A stretch of 64,000 nucleotides of DNA, from contig JAIXWJ010000039.1 of assembly GCA_027491335.1 (NCBI GenBank), positions 1-64,000 on the forward strand, written 5' to 3'. Made by a program: the position numbers and the translations under genes. The notes below the pieces were generated by a model. That model was given only the letters and a program-made list of their open reading frames with translations. It was not told the DNA's origin and ran no database searches. This document shows positions 55,913 to 64,000 of the stretch, piece by piece (within the stretch, counting starts at the first letter, position 1; the number at the start of each line of letters is the position of its first letter). The DNA comes from Actinomycetes bacterium (lineage in GTDB: Bacteria; Actinomycetota; Acidimicrobiia; Acidimicrobiales; Ilumatobacteraceae).

Positions 55913-57781
55913 ATGCCGAACGCAATCGACCGTCGAACCGCTGGCACCAATGCGCCGTCCCGTCGTCGGGTGTGGCGTCGCTTGGCCGCGCTCACTTTGG
56001 GCCTCGGCTCGGTTCTGTTCATGTCGGCCTCCCCCGCGTCCGCCGAGACCACGCTGGTCACCTCCAGTCCCGCCGACGGCGAAAAACTCCTCACCTCCCC
56101 CACGCAGATCACGGCCACGTTCAGTGCCGCCGTTCCCAACAATGCGGTGCTCACCGCGGTCTGCGAGGGCAATCCGGCGCCTCTCGGCACCGTCTCGGTG
56201 GGGGCCGATGGCATCTCGTTGATCGCTCCCCTCACGGCCTCATTGCCGGTGGGCATCTGCAACGTCACCTATTCGGTGCCCCAAGCCGACGGCAAAGTGG
56301 CCACCGGAGGCTTCTCCTTCGAAATCCTGAATCCGGACACCGCGGACCCCGCCGACGCGGGCGGCGACGACACCGATGGCGGAATGCTGGCCACGGACCC
56401 GCCGCCGGTCAGCGGACCGCTCGGGTTGGCCCGCGTGGTGGCGTACGCGTCGTTGGCCGCCTTGTTCGGCGCCGCCGCGTTCATGGTGATGGCGTGGCCC
56501 GAGGGCGTCGACTACATCAACGTTCGTCGCTACCTGCGCACGGTGTGGGTCATCGCTCTGGTCAGCAACTACTTGGTGGCCGTCCTGCGCACGTCGTTGA
56601 TGAGCGGCAAGAGCGTCACGGCGGCCATCAGCCCCTTCGGTTGGGGTGACTTGTTCGACAACGCCAGCGGCATCTCGGCCTTCGCCCGCGTGGTGTTCGT
56701 CGCCGGCGCCTTCATCATCGTCGCTCGACCCGAGCGCCTGCTCGATCCCCAATCCCAGCCGCTCGCCGTCGGCCTACCCGCCGCGGCCATGGCCACCTTC
56801 GCCTTCACCCGCAGCGTCGACGGGTTCTCGTTGCTCGGCGTGACGTCGGGAATCGTGCACACGCTGTCGATCGGTTTGTGGTTCGGCGGACTCTTGGTGT
56901 TGGGCCAAACGGTGCTCGTCGGTCCCGGTGACGAGGACGTGGCCCAGGCCGTGCGCGGATACGCCCGCTGGATTCGCGTGTTCGTGATGGTCGCGGTGAT
57001 CTCCGGTCTGATCTCGTTGTACAGCCTCGACGGTGGATCGGTCCTCACCAGTCGTCACGGTCGCTTGATCATCTTCAAGGCCATCGGTGTCGCCGGCATG
57101 GTGTACCTCGGCGTGGCGTTGCGCCAATACATCGCCCGCAACGTCGGCAAACGTCGTGACATCAACGGTCGCACCGCCGGCAAACTTCGACGCGCCGTTT
57201 TGGCCGAGGCCGCCATCGGTGTGTTCGTGCTGATCGTCACCTCGTGGGCCGTGGCCACCTTGCCGCCCAACGTGGACCCGCCGGGCACCGACAAGACCAA
57301 CTACGCCTTCGTGGGCGAGCGTTCCGGCGGCGCCTTCGACGTGCAGGTGAAGGTCACACCCGCCGTGGTGGGGGCCAACGCGGTTCGCATCGACGTGTTC
57401 TCACCCGAGAAGGGACTGACCGATCTCACCGTGCAGTTCAACCCGCCCACCAACACCACGGCCAGCGTCACCTTGAACGTGCCCTTGGACGGTGTGGGGG
57501 CCGCGCGGTTGCCGATGAAGGAAGGGGTGCCGTTCGGTGCCCCGGGTCTGTGGACCGTCATCGTCACGGCCAACGGTCCCGAGGGCCCCTTGCCATCGGT
57601 GACCTACACCGTCTCGGTCATGAGCGGTTCCGGAGAACCCACCGACACCACCATTCCGGCCGGTAATTCGACGGGTAGCACCACGCTTCCCGTCCAAACC
57701 GGCGGCACCGTGGTGGTTCCCCTGGGTTCCACCACCGTTCCGGCCGGCATTCAGCCGGTCACCGCCAGCGTGGTTCCGTAG
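55913..57781 (+). CDS. CopC/CopD-like membrane protein
   Basis: A 622-residue protein. A basic N-terminus (RRRVWRRLAALTLGLGSVLFMSASPASA) gives a signal peptide. A CopC-like beta domain follows (TLVTSSPADGEKLLTSPTQITATFSAAV). The mature N-terminus begins AETTL, so the first His copper ligand of CopC is missing. Eight or so membrane helices of CopD type follow (VAYASLAALFGAAAFMVMAW, GIVHTLSIGLWFGGLLVLGQ with the HxxxxxxWxGG block, IIFKAIGVAGMVYLGVALRQ). A second external beta domain and a Thr-rich tail close it. The start was taken at 55913 because it gives a normal signal peptide. Copper transport is possible but unproven. Confidence 0.75.
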   Translation: MPNAIDRRTAGTNAPSRRRVWRRLAALTLGLGSVLFMSASPASAETTLVTSSPADGEKLLTSPTQITATFSAAVPNNAVLTAVCEGNPAPLGTVSVGADGISLIAPLTASLPVGICNVTYSVPQADGKVATGGFSFEILNPDTADPADAGGDDTDGGMLATDPPPVSGPLGLARVVAYASLAALFGAAAFMVMAWPEGVDYINVRRYLRTVWVIALVSNYLVAVLRTSLMSGKSVTAAISPFGWGDLFDNASGISAFARVVFVAGAFIIVARPERLLDPQSQPLAVGLPAAAMATFAFTRSVDGFSLLGVTSGIVHTLSIGLWFGGLLVLGQTVLVGPGDEDVAQAVRGYARWIRVFVMVAVISGLISLYSLDGGSVLTSRHGRLIIFKAIGVAGMVYLGVALRQYIARNVGKRRDINGRTAGKLRRAVLAEAAIGVFVLIVTSWAVATLPPNVDPPGTDKTNYAFVGERSGGAFDVQVKVTPAVVGANAVRIDVFSPEKGLTDLTVQFNPPTNTTASVTLNVPLDGVGAARLPMKEGVPFGAPGLWTVIVTANGPEGPLPSVTYTVSVMSGSGEPTDTTIPAGNSTGSTTLPVQTGGTVVVPLGSTTVPAGIQPVTASVVP

Positions 57782-57867
57782 CCGCGCACGAATCATCAAG
57801 GTGGGCTCATCCAGGTGGGCGAAGCTTTTCGAGCCTGCCAACTGAGTCCCCCTCGGCGTGCGGCGAG

Positions 57868-57873
57868 TAGCGT
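57868..57873 (+). promoter_or_regulatory. leaderless -10 box of the acyl-CoA carboxylase gene
   Basis: TAGCGT lies seven bases before the GTG at 57881 and so favours that start. Confidence 0.5.
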
Positions 57874-57880
57874 TTCCCCC

Positions 57881-59440
57881 GTGACCAGCGGCAACCCCAT
57901 GCAGGACAAACTCGACGATCTCCGCACTCGCAAGGAGCAGGCGCTCCTGGCCGGATCCCCCCGAGCCATCGAGCGCCAGCACGAGAAAGGCAAGATGCTC
58001 GCGCGCGAGCGTCTGGAGTACCTCCTCGACCCGGGCTCGTTCCAGGAACTCGACATGCTCGCCCGACATCGCGCTCACGCGGCCGGTCTCGAGGAGCATC
58101 CCTACACCGACGGCGTCATCACCGGATGGGGAACCGTCGACGGTCGCAAGGTGTTCGTCTTCTCGCAGGACTTCACCGTGTTCGGTGGCGCCCTCGGCGA
58201 GGTGTTCGCCGAGAAGATCCACAAGTTGATGGATCTGGCCCTGAAGGTGGGCGCTCCGGTGATCGGACTGAACGATGGCGCCGGCGCGCGCATCCAGGAA
58301 GGTGTCGTGTCGCTGGCCAGCTACGGCGGCATCTTCTATCGCAACGTTCAATCCAGCGGCGTCATCCCGCAGATCTCGGTCATCCTCGGCCCGTGTGCCG
58401 GAGGTGCCGTGTACTCGCCGGCCATGACCGACTTCATCTTCATGGTTCGCGAGAGCAGCCACATGTTCATCACCGGACCCGACGTGGTCAAGACGGTGAC
58501 CGGCGAGGAAGTCACCCTCGAAGAGTTGGGTGGCGCCATGAGCCACGCCAGCAAGAGCGGTGTGGCCACCTTCGTGTCGGCCGACGAGAAGTCCTGCCTC
58601 GACGATGTTCGTTTCCTGTTGTCGTTCATGCCGCAGAACAACATGGAGGAAGCTCCGGTCCTCGACGGTGGCGACGATCCCGAGCGCGAATGTCCGGAAC
58701 TGCGCGACATCCTTCCTCCCTCGCCGAACCAGCCCTACGACATGAAGAAGGTCATCGCCTCGGTGGTCGACGACGGTGAGTACTTCGAGTACTTCCCGCA
58801 CTGGGCCAAGAGCATCACTTGCGGTTTCGCTCGCGTCGACGGCCATGCCGTCGGAGTGGTGGGCAACCAGCCCATGATCCTGGCCGGCGTGCTCGACATC
58901 GAGAGTGCCGAGAAGGCCGCGCGTTTCGTGCGCACTTGCGACGCGTTCAACATTCCGTTGCTCACGTTCGTCGACGTGCCCGGCTTCCTCCCCGGCGTCG
59001 ACCAGGAGTACGGCGGCATCATTCGTCATGGCGCCAAGTTGCTCTACGCCTACTGCGAGGCCACGGTTCCGCGCATTCAGATCATCACCCGCAAGGCCTA
59101 CGGCGGCGCGTACGTGGTGATGGACTCCAAGTCCATCGGCTCGGACCTCGCCTACGCGTGGCCCACGGCCGAACTCGCCGTGATGGGTCCGAACGGTGCC
59201 GTGGAGATCGTGTACCGCCGCGAGTTGCAACAAGCCGCCGATCCGGTGGCGCGTCGCGCGGAGTTGATCGCCGAGTACACCGAGAAGTACGCGAACCCCT
59301 ACGCGGCGGCAGAACGCGGATACATCGACGACGTCATCGACCCCGCCGAAACCCGCAAGAAGGTGGTCGACGGGTTCCGGATGTTGCGCACCAAGCGCGA
59401 GGAACTGCCCCGCCGCAAGCACGGCAACATGCCGCTATGA
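57881..59440 (+). CDS. acyl-CoA carboxylase beta subunit (carboxyltransferase; AccD/PccB type)
   Basis: A 519-residue carboxyltransferase. N-terminal half: KLDDLRTRKEQALLAGSPRAIERQHEKGKMLARERLEYLLDPGSFQELDM, VFVFSQDFTVFGGALGEVFAEKIHKLMD, and the acyl-CoA oxyanion block GAGARIQEGVVSLASYGGIFYRNV. C-terminal biotin-side block: PLLTFVDVPGFLPGVDQEYGGIIRHGAKLLYAYCEATVPRIQIITRKAYGGAYVVMDSK. It transfers CO2 from biotin to propionyl-CoA or acetyl-CoA. A propionyl preference would feed the methylmalonyl-CoA epimerase encoded at 45905. The epsilon-like gene overlaps its stop. No biotin-carboxylase alpha subunit is in the window. Confidence 0.93.
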   Translation: MTSGNPMQDKLDDLRTRKEQALLAGSPRAIERQHEKGKMLARERLEYLLDPGSFQELDMLARHRAHAAGLEEHPYTDGVITGWGTVDGRKVFVFSQDFTVFGGALGEVFAEKIHKLMDLALKVGAPVIGLNDGAGARIQEGVVSLASYGGIFYRNVQSSGVIPQISVILGPCAGGAVYSPAMTDFIFMVRESSHMFITGPDVVKTVTGEEVTLEELGGAMSHASKSGVATFVSADEKSCLDDVRFLLSFMPQNNMEEAPVLDGGDDPERECPELRDILPPSPNQPYDMKKVIASVVDDGEYFEYFPHWAKSITCGFARVDGHAVGVVGNQPMILAGVLDIESAEKAARFVRTCDAFNIPLLTFVDVPGFLPGVDQEYGGIIRHGAKLLYAYCEATVPRIQIITRKAYGGAYVVMDSKSIGSDLAYAWPTAELAVMGPNGAVEIVYRRELQQAADPVARRAELIAEYTEKYANPYAAAERGYIDDVIDPAETRKKVVDGFRMLRTKREELPRRKHGNMPL

Positions 59441-59637
59441 AGTCGAACATCACGAGTTCGAGCATCACGCCCGTCCCGAACGACGAGGAGGCCGTGGCCA
59501 TCGCCGCGGCCATGGAGGCCCTGTGGCCTCGTCCGGTGATTGGTGCCGACCCGGTGTCGGCCCGCGAGAACGCGTGGCGCTTCAGTGGTCGTTGGTGGGC
59601 GCGTCCGCAGATCGCGCGTCGCGCGCGTCCGTGGTGA
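59437..59637 (+). CDS. acyl-CoA carboxylase epsilon-like subunit
   Basis: A 66-residue protein whose ATG overlaps the beta-subunit stop (ATGA). PVPNDEEAVAIAAAMEALWPRP resembles the 'eEvAAlvAal' helix of actinobacterial AccE, and the end has WRFSGRWWARPQIARRARPW, similar to the W..SGR tail. AccE subunits stabilise actinobacterial acyl-CoA carboxylase complexes and sit directly after the beta gene. The last 56 bases overlap the end of the convergent channel-like gene. Confidence 0.75.
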   Translation: MKSNITSSSITPVPNDEEAVAIAAAMEALWPRPVIGADPVSARENAWRFSGRWWARPQIARRARPW

Positions 59638-60274
59638 TTGCGGATGCGGTGATTGTGGATGCGGTGATCGTGCGCGTTCGCTGACGCCACGCCCACCATT
59701 CCACCAATCCGAACAAGAGAGCGATGATCGTCAACACCACGATGGTGGAGCCCGCTCCCACCACATCGGACACTTCGTCGGCCAGATAGTCCACTCCGTC
59801 GCCCGGCGATTTCACCTTCTTGCTCGTCACCATCGAGCCCACCAGTCCGAGGACCACGAAACCCGCCGCCACGCTCACGATCCGAACCATCCATCCCGAC
59901 AGCGACGACGCGTGCAACAACTTGAAGACCTTGGCCAACTTCAGGATCTTGAGGGCCTTCAACAATTTGACCGAACCCAGCAGCGGGAACACCCCGATGA
60001 GTTCGCGCACACCGGGTAGATCAAGCAGGATCGGAAACGATGTGATGGTGACGAACAACTCGAACTGATGTCCCCGCATCCAAGCCCGCGGGTCGTCGCT
60101 GATGTTCAACATGACCACCACTTCGGTGGCGAACACCAACCAGATCAGCCAACCGATCGCCAACCCCACGTCGTGCATCGAGCCCTTCGACGAGTGCCAA
60201 TACGTCGCGGGGACCGAGGCCACTGCCGCCACCAACACCGCCCACGTCAGCAGCTTCTCCGTGCGATCGCTCAC
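59582..60274 (-). CDS. ion-channel-like membrane protein (voltage-sensor type)
   Basis: A 230-residue protein with about six hydrophobic helices. Helices 1 and 2 are LLTWAVLVAAVASVPATYW and GLAIGWLIWLVFATEVVVML. An S4-like basic amphipathic stretch follows, SVKLLKALKILKLAKVFKLL, with Lys every three or four residues. Helices VRIVSVAAGFVVLGLVGSMV and GAGSTIVVLTIIALLFGLVEWWAW follow, and a Thr-rich tail. A K+ filter (TxGYG) is not visible, so it resembles an ion-transport domain without a normal pore. GTG start chosen by a TACCTT box six bases upstream. Function uncertain. Confidence 0.55.
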   Translation of the reverse strand: MSDRTEKLLTWAVLVAAVASVPATYWHSSKGSMHDVGLAIGWLIWLVFATEVVVMLNISDDPRAWMRGHQFELFVTITSFPILLDLPGVRELIGVFPLLGSVKLLKALKILKLAKVFKLLHASSLSGWMVRIVSVAAGFVVLGLVGSMVTSKKVKSPGDGVDYLADEVSDVVGAGSTIVVLTIIALLFGLVEWWAWRQRTRTITASTITASAITTDARDARSADAPTNDH

Positions 60275-60280
60275 GAACTC

Positions 60281-60286
60281 AAGGTA
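60281..60286 (-). promoter_or_regulatory. leaderless -10 box of the channel-like gene
   Basis: TACCTT lies six bases before the GTG at 60274, in a 40-base region shared with the divergent phosphoesterase promoter. Confidence 0.5.
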
Positions 60287-60301
60287 GCAACGCGGAACCG
60301 C

Positions 60302-60307
60302 TAGTTT
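60302..60307 (+). promoter_or_regulatory. leaderless -10 box of the phosphoesterase gene
   Basis: TAGTTT lies seven bases before the ATG at 60315. Confidence 0.5.
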
Positions 60308-60314
60308 CCTGTCG

Positions 60315-61328
60315 ATGGACATCACCACCGTCACCGATGATCTGGTCGTCATTCACGACGGCGTCTCGGTGCATCGGTTCGAGGGTCTCGACTCCGGCAC
60401 CGATCTCGAATTCTTCGGTCTCCCCGTGCGCACGCTCGATCGTCCGGCGGGCGAGTTGTTGTGTCGCTTCGCGACGGTGAACGACGTCCACTTCGGCGAG
60501 CAGGAATGTGGTCGCATCGACGACGATCCACGCGGGCCGATCCAACGATCGGCTCCCGGTGAACGTCCGTATCCGGAGATCATGAATCGGGCGGCCGTTC
60601 GCGAGATCGCCGCCATCGCTCCCGAGGCGGTGTTGGTGAAGGGTGATCTCACGTGCACGGGAACGGATCCCGAATTCGCCGCGTTCGAGAATTGTTATCG
60701 AACCGCGTTCGGATCGCGATTGCACGTCGTGCGTGGCAATCACGACTCGTATCTCGGTCAGCACTTGTACGACCACGACCTGTGGATCGAACTGCCGGGC
60801 ATCGCGATCGCGCTGATGGACACCGCGATCCCCACCGAAACCACCGGGGATCTCGGCGAGTTCCAGTTGAAGTGGCTGGATGAGATGGCGGGATCGACCA
60901 ACTCGCCCGTGTTGGTGATGGGTCATCACCAACAGTGGACCCCCGACACGTCCGGTGACGGACATCGCAGCCAGGGGTACTTCGGCATCAACCCCGACGC
61001 CAGCGACGCGCTGAACGACGTGGTGGCCCGGAATCGCAACATCATCGGATACACGGCGGGTCACACCCACCGACATCGCGTGCGAGCGATGGCTTGCGGT
61101 GCACCCACCATCGAGATCGGCTGCGTGAAGGATTTCCCGGGCACGTGGGCCGAGTACCGCGTCTACGAAGGTGGCGTGATGCAAGTGGTCCATCGCGTCT
61201 CGGATCCGGCGGCGCTCGAGTGGAGCGAACGCTGTCGACATCTCTACGAAGACTTCGGAATCGACTACGAGACCTACGCGCTCGGCACGCTCTCCGACCG
61301 TTGCTTCGTGTTCCCGGAACGTTCGTGA
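60315..61328 (+). CDS. metallophosphoesterase (calcineurin-like)
   Basis: A 337-residue phosphoesterase. Metal motifs: FATVNDVHFG (D-x-H), LVKGDLTCTG (GD), VVRGNHDSY (GNHD), VLVMGHHQQW (GH) and GYTAGHTHRHRV (GHxH). All five calcineurin-type motifs are present, so it should be active on a phosphoester such as a cyclic nucleotide or nucleotide. The first 60 residues are a separate beta domain. It is the first gene of a coupled set with the CoA transferase and deoxyribosyltransferase genes. Confidence 0.87.
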   Translation: MDITTVTDDLVVIHDGVSVHRFEGLDSGTDLEFFGLPVRTLDRPAGELLCRFATVNDVHFGEQECGRIDDDPRGPIQRSAPGERPYPEIMNRAAVREIAAIAPEAVLVKGDLTCTGTDPEFAAFENCYRTAFGSRLHVVRGNHDSYLGQHLYDHDLWIELPGIAIALMDTAIPTETTGDLGEFQLKWLDEMAGSTNSPVLVMGHHQQWTPDTSGDGHRSQGYFGINPDASDALNDVVARNRNIIGYTAGHTHRHRVRAMACGAPTIEIGCVKDFPGTWAEYRVYEGGVMQVVHRVSDPAALEWSERCRHLYEDFGIDYETYALGTLSDRCFVFPERS

Positions 61329-62452
61329 TGACCACGCCCCTTCACGGCCTTCGGGTCCTCGACGTCTCCACCGTCATCGCCGGTCCGAACTGCGCGCGCT
61401 ATCTCGCCGACTTCGGTGCCGAGGTCATCAAGGTGGAGCGACCCGACACCGGCGACAGCCTTCGGAACATGGCCTGGAAGGATCCGCGCGACGGTGTCGG
61501 CTTGTGGTGGAAGTTGGCCAATCGGAACAAGCGCACCATCGCACTCGACCTGAAGTCCGAATCCGACATGAACGTCTTTCTCGGACTGGTGAAAGACGCC
61601 CACGTGTTGGTGGAGAACTTCCGGCCCGGCGCACTCGAACGTCTGGGTCTCGGACCCGAGCGATTGCTCGACCTCAATCCCTCACTCGTCATCACGCGTG
61701 TCAGCGGATTCGGCCAGACCGGCCCGTACGCGCAACGACCCGGGTTCGCGTCCATCGCCGAATCGATGTCGGGTTTCGCCGCGGTCAACGGCGAGGCGGG
61801 GGGACAACCGATGTTGCCGGCCATCGCGCTCACCGATGAACTCACGGGTCTCGTCGGGGCCTTCGCCACCATGGTCGCCCTGCACTCCGGTGTGGGCCAG
61901 GTGGTCGACACCAGTTTGCTCGAGAGCGTGTTCCACGTGATGGGGCCGGTGGCCTCGCTGTACGCCCTCACCGGGGAACTACAGCCGCGTCTGGGCTCGG
62001 GGCTTCCGTACACGGTTCCGCGCGGCACGTATCAATGCGCCGACGGTTCGTGGGTGGGCATCTCGGCATCGTCGGATTCGGTCGCCATGCGGGTGATGGG
62101 GATTCTCGGCGTGGCCGACGATCCCCGTTTCGGTTCGTTCGATGGACGCACGGCGAATCGGGACGAGATCGAGGCGCTCATGCGGAACTACTGCGCGGGT
62201 CGTCGTCGAGACGAGGTGATCACCGAGTTCGAAAAGGCCGAGGCCGCGATCGGGCCCGTGCTCGACATGGCCGACATCGCGCGCGATCCGCATTTCGCGG
62301 CGCGTTCGGCCATCACGATGGTCGGCGACACACCGATGCAGAACCTCATCGCCCGTTTGTCGGCCACCCCCGGCGAGTTGCGCCACGAGGGCCGGGCACT
62401 CGACGCCGACGGGGAATCGATTCGCACCAGAGGATGGGAGACACTTACATGA
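61328..62452 (+). CDS. CoA transferase, family III (CaiB/BaiF type)
   Basis: A 374-residue protein. N-terminal signature GLRVLDVSTVIAGPNCARYLADFGAEVIKVERPDTGD. ALDLKSESDMNVFLGLVKDAHVLVENFRPGALERLGLG follows, and then VSGFGQTGPYAQRPGFASIAESMSGF and VVDTSLLESVFHVMG. The catalytic Asp of family III is expected in the FASIAESMSG region (DxxxQA.sG in others); here the aligned residues need checking by alignment. It moves CoA between carboxylic acids. Its start overlaps the upstream stop (TGATG) and its stop overlaps the next start. Confidence 0.85.
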   Translation: MTTPLHGLRVLDVSTVIAGPNCARYLADFGAEVIKVERPDTGDSLRNMAWKDPRDGVGLWWKLANRNKRTIALDLKSESDMNVFLGLVKDAHVLVENFRPGALERLGLGPERLLDLNPSLVITRVSGFGQTGPYAQRPGFASIAESMSGFAAVNGEAGGQPMLPAIALTDELTGLVGAFATMVALHSGVGQVVDTSLLESVFHVMGPVASLYALTGELQPRLGSGLPYTVPRGTYQCADGSWVGISASSDSVAMRVMGILGVADDPRFGSFDGRTANRDEIEALMRNYCAGRRRDEVITEFEKAEAAIGPVLDMADIARDPHFAARSAITMVGDTPMQNLIARLSATPGELRHEGRALDADGESIRTRGWETLT

Positions 62453-62892
62453 TCGACACGGACATGAACGACAAGCCGTACGCGTACATCGCCGGACCGT
62501 TGTTCGACGAAGGAGAGCGTTGGTTCATCGAGAAGGTCGATCGTCTCGTCGCCGACAACGGATTCCAAACGTTCCTTCCGCATCGCGACAATCCGCCCAA
62601 GACCCACGACAACGTTCGGGAGATCTTCCTCAACGATAAGGGAGGCATCGATCGATGCGACGTGGTGGTGGCCAACCTCAACGGCATCACCACCGACGAC
62701 GGAACGGCATGGGAGATGGGTTACGCCTACGCGCTCGGCAAGTACACCATCGGACTGCACACCGACTGGCGGGCACGCTTTCCGTCGCCCGACGAGGTCG
62801 TGAATCTCATGATGCAGTGCTCCATGGACGTTCTCGTTCGATCGCTCGACGAACTGGACGCGGCCCTCAAGAACTGGCTCGCGAAACGCTGA
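62449..62892 (+). CDS. nucleoside 2-deoxyribosyltransferase-like protein
   Basis: A 147-residue NDT-family protein. YAYIAGPLFDEGERWFIEKVDRLV is the substrate strand. NGFQTFLPHRDNPPK follows, and CDVVVANLNGITTDDGTAWEMGYAYALGKYTIGLHTDW carries the Asp and catalytic Glu of the 'D.g.a.E.G.A.a..k' motif. Such enzymes cleave or exchange bases on nucleosides, and some act on 5-hydroxymethyl-dCMP-like damaged nucleotides. A second ATG five codons in (62464) is possible. Confidence 0.85.
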   Translation: MIDTDMNDKPYAYIAGPLFDEGERWFIEKVDRLVADNGFQTFLPHRDNPPKTHDNVREIFLNDKGGIDRCDVVVANLNGITTDDGTAWEMGYAYALGKYTIGLHTDWRARFPSPDEVVNLMMQCSMDVLVRSLDELDAALKNWLAKR

Positions 62893-62904
62893 GTCGGGCC
62901 GAAC

Positions 62905-63555
62905 TCAGGCCCCGGTACCGATGGGGCACGAGACACCCGTGCCGCCGATGCCGCAATAACCGTTCGGGTTCTTCGCCAGATACTGCTGGTGATACGGCTC
63001 GGCGTAGTACCACTCGCCCATCTCGGCGATCTCGGTGGTGATGGATCCGTAACCGGACCCACGCAGTCGCTCCTGGAAGAGATCCCGCGACGCGAGAGCC
63101 TCGGACATCTGCGCGGCCGAGGTGGTGTAGATCGCGCTGCGATACTGCGAACCCAGATCGTTGCCCTGTCGCATCCCCTGGGTCGGGTCGTGGTTCTCCC
63201 AGAACACGCGCAACAGATCGGCGTAGGTGACGACGGCGGGATCGAAGATCACGAAGAACACTTCGGCATGACCGGTGAGGCCGGTGCAGTTCTCCTCGTA
63301 GGTGCAGTTCGGAGTGAAACCGCCCGCGTAACCCACGGCGGTGGAATGCACGCCGGGCAATTGCCAGAACAACCTCTCGGCTCCCCAGAAGCAACCCATT
63401 CCGAACACGGCGGTCTGCGTGCCCGCGGGCCAAGGGCCCTTCAGCGGTGTGCCCAACACGAAGTGCTTCTCGGGAACCGGCATCGTCTGATCGGTGCGAC
63501 CCGGCAAAGCGTTCTCGCGGGCGACCATCTCGGTGTTCTTCTTGGCAAACAGCAT
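62905..63555 (-). CDS. msrA: peptide-methionine (S)-S-oxide reductase
   Basis: A 216-residue MsrA. The catalytic site is [32 protein letters not shown] with Cys (not Sec). Other blocks are [49 protein letters not shown] and [33 protein letters not shown], with two C-terminal Cys that resolve the sulfenic acid. The N-terminal extension of about 45 residues is common in this group. TATCCT lies six bases before the ATG. Confidence 0.94.
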   Translation of the reverse strand: MLFAKKNTEMVARENALPGRTDQTMPVPEKHFVLGTPLKGPWPAGTQTAVFGMGCFWGAERLFWQLPGVHSTAVGYAGGFTPNCTYEENCTGLTGHAEVFFVIFDPAVVTYADLLRVFWENHDPTQGMRQGNDLGSQYRSAIYTTSAAQMSEALASRDLFQERLRGSGYGSITTEIAEMGEWYYAEPYHQQYLAKNPNGYCGIGGTGVSCPIGTGA

Positions 63556-63561
63556 GGGTTC

Positions 63562-63567
63562 AGGATA
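63562..63567 (-). promoter_or_regulatory. leaderless -10 box of msrA
   Basis: TATCCT lies six bases before the ATG at 63555. Confidence 0.5.
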
Positions 63568-63632
63568 GGCACCCGCGCGAGGTGCCGGCATTTCGGGCGT
63601 GTGTACTTCGAAAGCTTCTACTTCGGTGGCTC

Positions 63633-64000
63633 CTATTTCAAGAGCAACGTCTCCACACGACGGGCGGCCACCGACAATCCCACCACTGTCAACGACACCA
63701 GAACGGCCACGTGAACGAGCATTCCCCACGACGCCACACCGAGGCTGGCACCGCGAACGAGCGCCACGCCGTGGTACAGCGGGCTCAACTGCACGATCCA
63801 TCCCAACCCTCCGTACGACGAGAGCGGATAGAAGGTGGCCGAGAACAGGAACATCGGCAACGTGATCGCGGGCACCCAATCGAAGTCGGCCCACGAACGC
63901 ATGTAGGTGGTGAGCGCCATGCCGACCGAGGCGAACGCCATGCCGATCAGCAAGCACGCCGGAAGCGCGGCCAGGATCCACCACGATCCGGCCATACCGA
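63633..64000 (-). CDS. ABC-2 type transporter permease, C-terminal part
   Basis: The last 122 codons of a gene that continues past the right edge. Four hydrophobic segments are visible ([24 protein letters not shown], then [33 protein letters not shown] and [27 protein letters not shown]). The block [35 protein letters not shown] is the conserved tail of NodJ/DrrB-like ABC-2 permeases that export drugs, lipids or polysaccharides. The ATPase partner is probably further along the same strand, outside the window. Confidence 0.85.
   Translation of the reverse strand, partial: GMAGSWWILAALPACLLIGMAFASVGMALTTYMRSWADFDWVPAITLPMFLFSATFYPLSSYGGLGWIVQLSPLYHGVALVRGASLGVASWGMLVHVAVLVSLTVVGLSVAARRVETLLLK

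Noticed and set aside
57401-59422. A 673-codon open frame on the minus strand
   Set aside because: It is the complement of the carboxylase beta gene, whose own frame shows all family motifs.
62905-63555. MsrA as a second selenoprotein
   Set aside because: MsrA can use Sec in some organisms, but here the active site reads GMGCFWG with a Cys codon and the frame has no internal TGA.

Overview
The window is high-GC, densely packed bacterial chromosome with about 70 protein genes on both strands, many joined by ATGA/GTGA stop-start overlaps. It looks like an actinobacterium, most plausibly of the Acidimicrobiia. The signs are a TopA with a Lys/Ala-rich tail, an RsrA-type ZAS anti-sigma factor, an acyl-CoA carboxylase epsilon-like subunit, a Tad locus with a small DUF4244-like pilin, sortase-type surface proteins, and very frequent leaderless starts (a TANNNT box 6-7 nt before ATG/GTG). 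The lineage is inferred from gene content, not from a marker-gene tree.

Layout. 1-13.3 kb: metabolic and housekeeping genes (AI-2E transporter, DUF2236, C26 amidotransferase, polysaccharide deacetylase, a secreted repeat protein, YcaQ glycosylase, cyclophilin, epoxide hydrolase, a coupled Bax-inhibitor/CPBP/metallopeptidase operon, a sigma-70 factor, a serine hydrolase, and a dehydrogenase/DUF1185 operon behind three operator-like palindromes). 13.3 kb: a tRNA with anticodon UCA and a long variable arm, i.e. tRNA-Sec. 13.6-16.9 kb: a compact Tad (Flp pilus) operon. 17-26.7 kb: FeS photolyase, RsgA, MMPL transporter, and topA-tmk-holB. 26.7-38.8 kb: tRNA-Thr, glycosyltransferases, a PhnY/PhnZ-like phosphonate oxygenase pair, MarR and hydrolase genes, an ECF sigma/anti-sigma pair, tilS, a catalytically dead-looking phosphatase, an oxidoreductase operon, and an ffs - tRNA-Ser - tadA - tRNA-Ser cluster. 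39.5-44.6 kb: a minimal type IV pilus locus (pilB, pilC, pilD, pilT, pilin). 44.6-49 kb: RlmI-like methyltransferase and ethylmalonyl-CoA pathway genes (epimerase, crotonyl-CoA carboxylase/reductase, thiolase). 49-52.8 kb: a giant LPxTG surface protein. 52.9-55.8 kb: ArsC-like selenoprotein, recR, dnaX. 55.9-64 kb: CopC/CopD-like protein, acyl-CoA carboxylase beta and epsilon, ion-channel-like protein, phosphoesterase, CoA transferase, deoxyribosyltransferase-like protein, MsrA, and the end of an ABC permease.

The most striking result is a concealed selenoprotein at 52942-53295. An ArsC-family gene carries an in-frame TGA exactly where the catalytic Cys belongs. Seventeen bases later comes a perfect 7-bp hairpin whose loop contains GU, as expected of a bacterial SECIS element, and tRNA-Sec is encoded in the same window. 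Conventional gene calling truncates this protein and loses its active site. Next to it lies a promoter-like sequence followed by a long symmetric hairpin that may be a small RNA.

Other items worth attention are three phased palindromic operators (13258-13315), a tRNA whose terminal A is the first base of the tadA start codon, the phosphonate oxygenase pair, a phosphatase-like protein with Gly in place of the catalytic Cys, and over 20 genes with leaderless-type promoters, several in shared divergent pairs.
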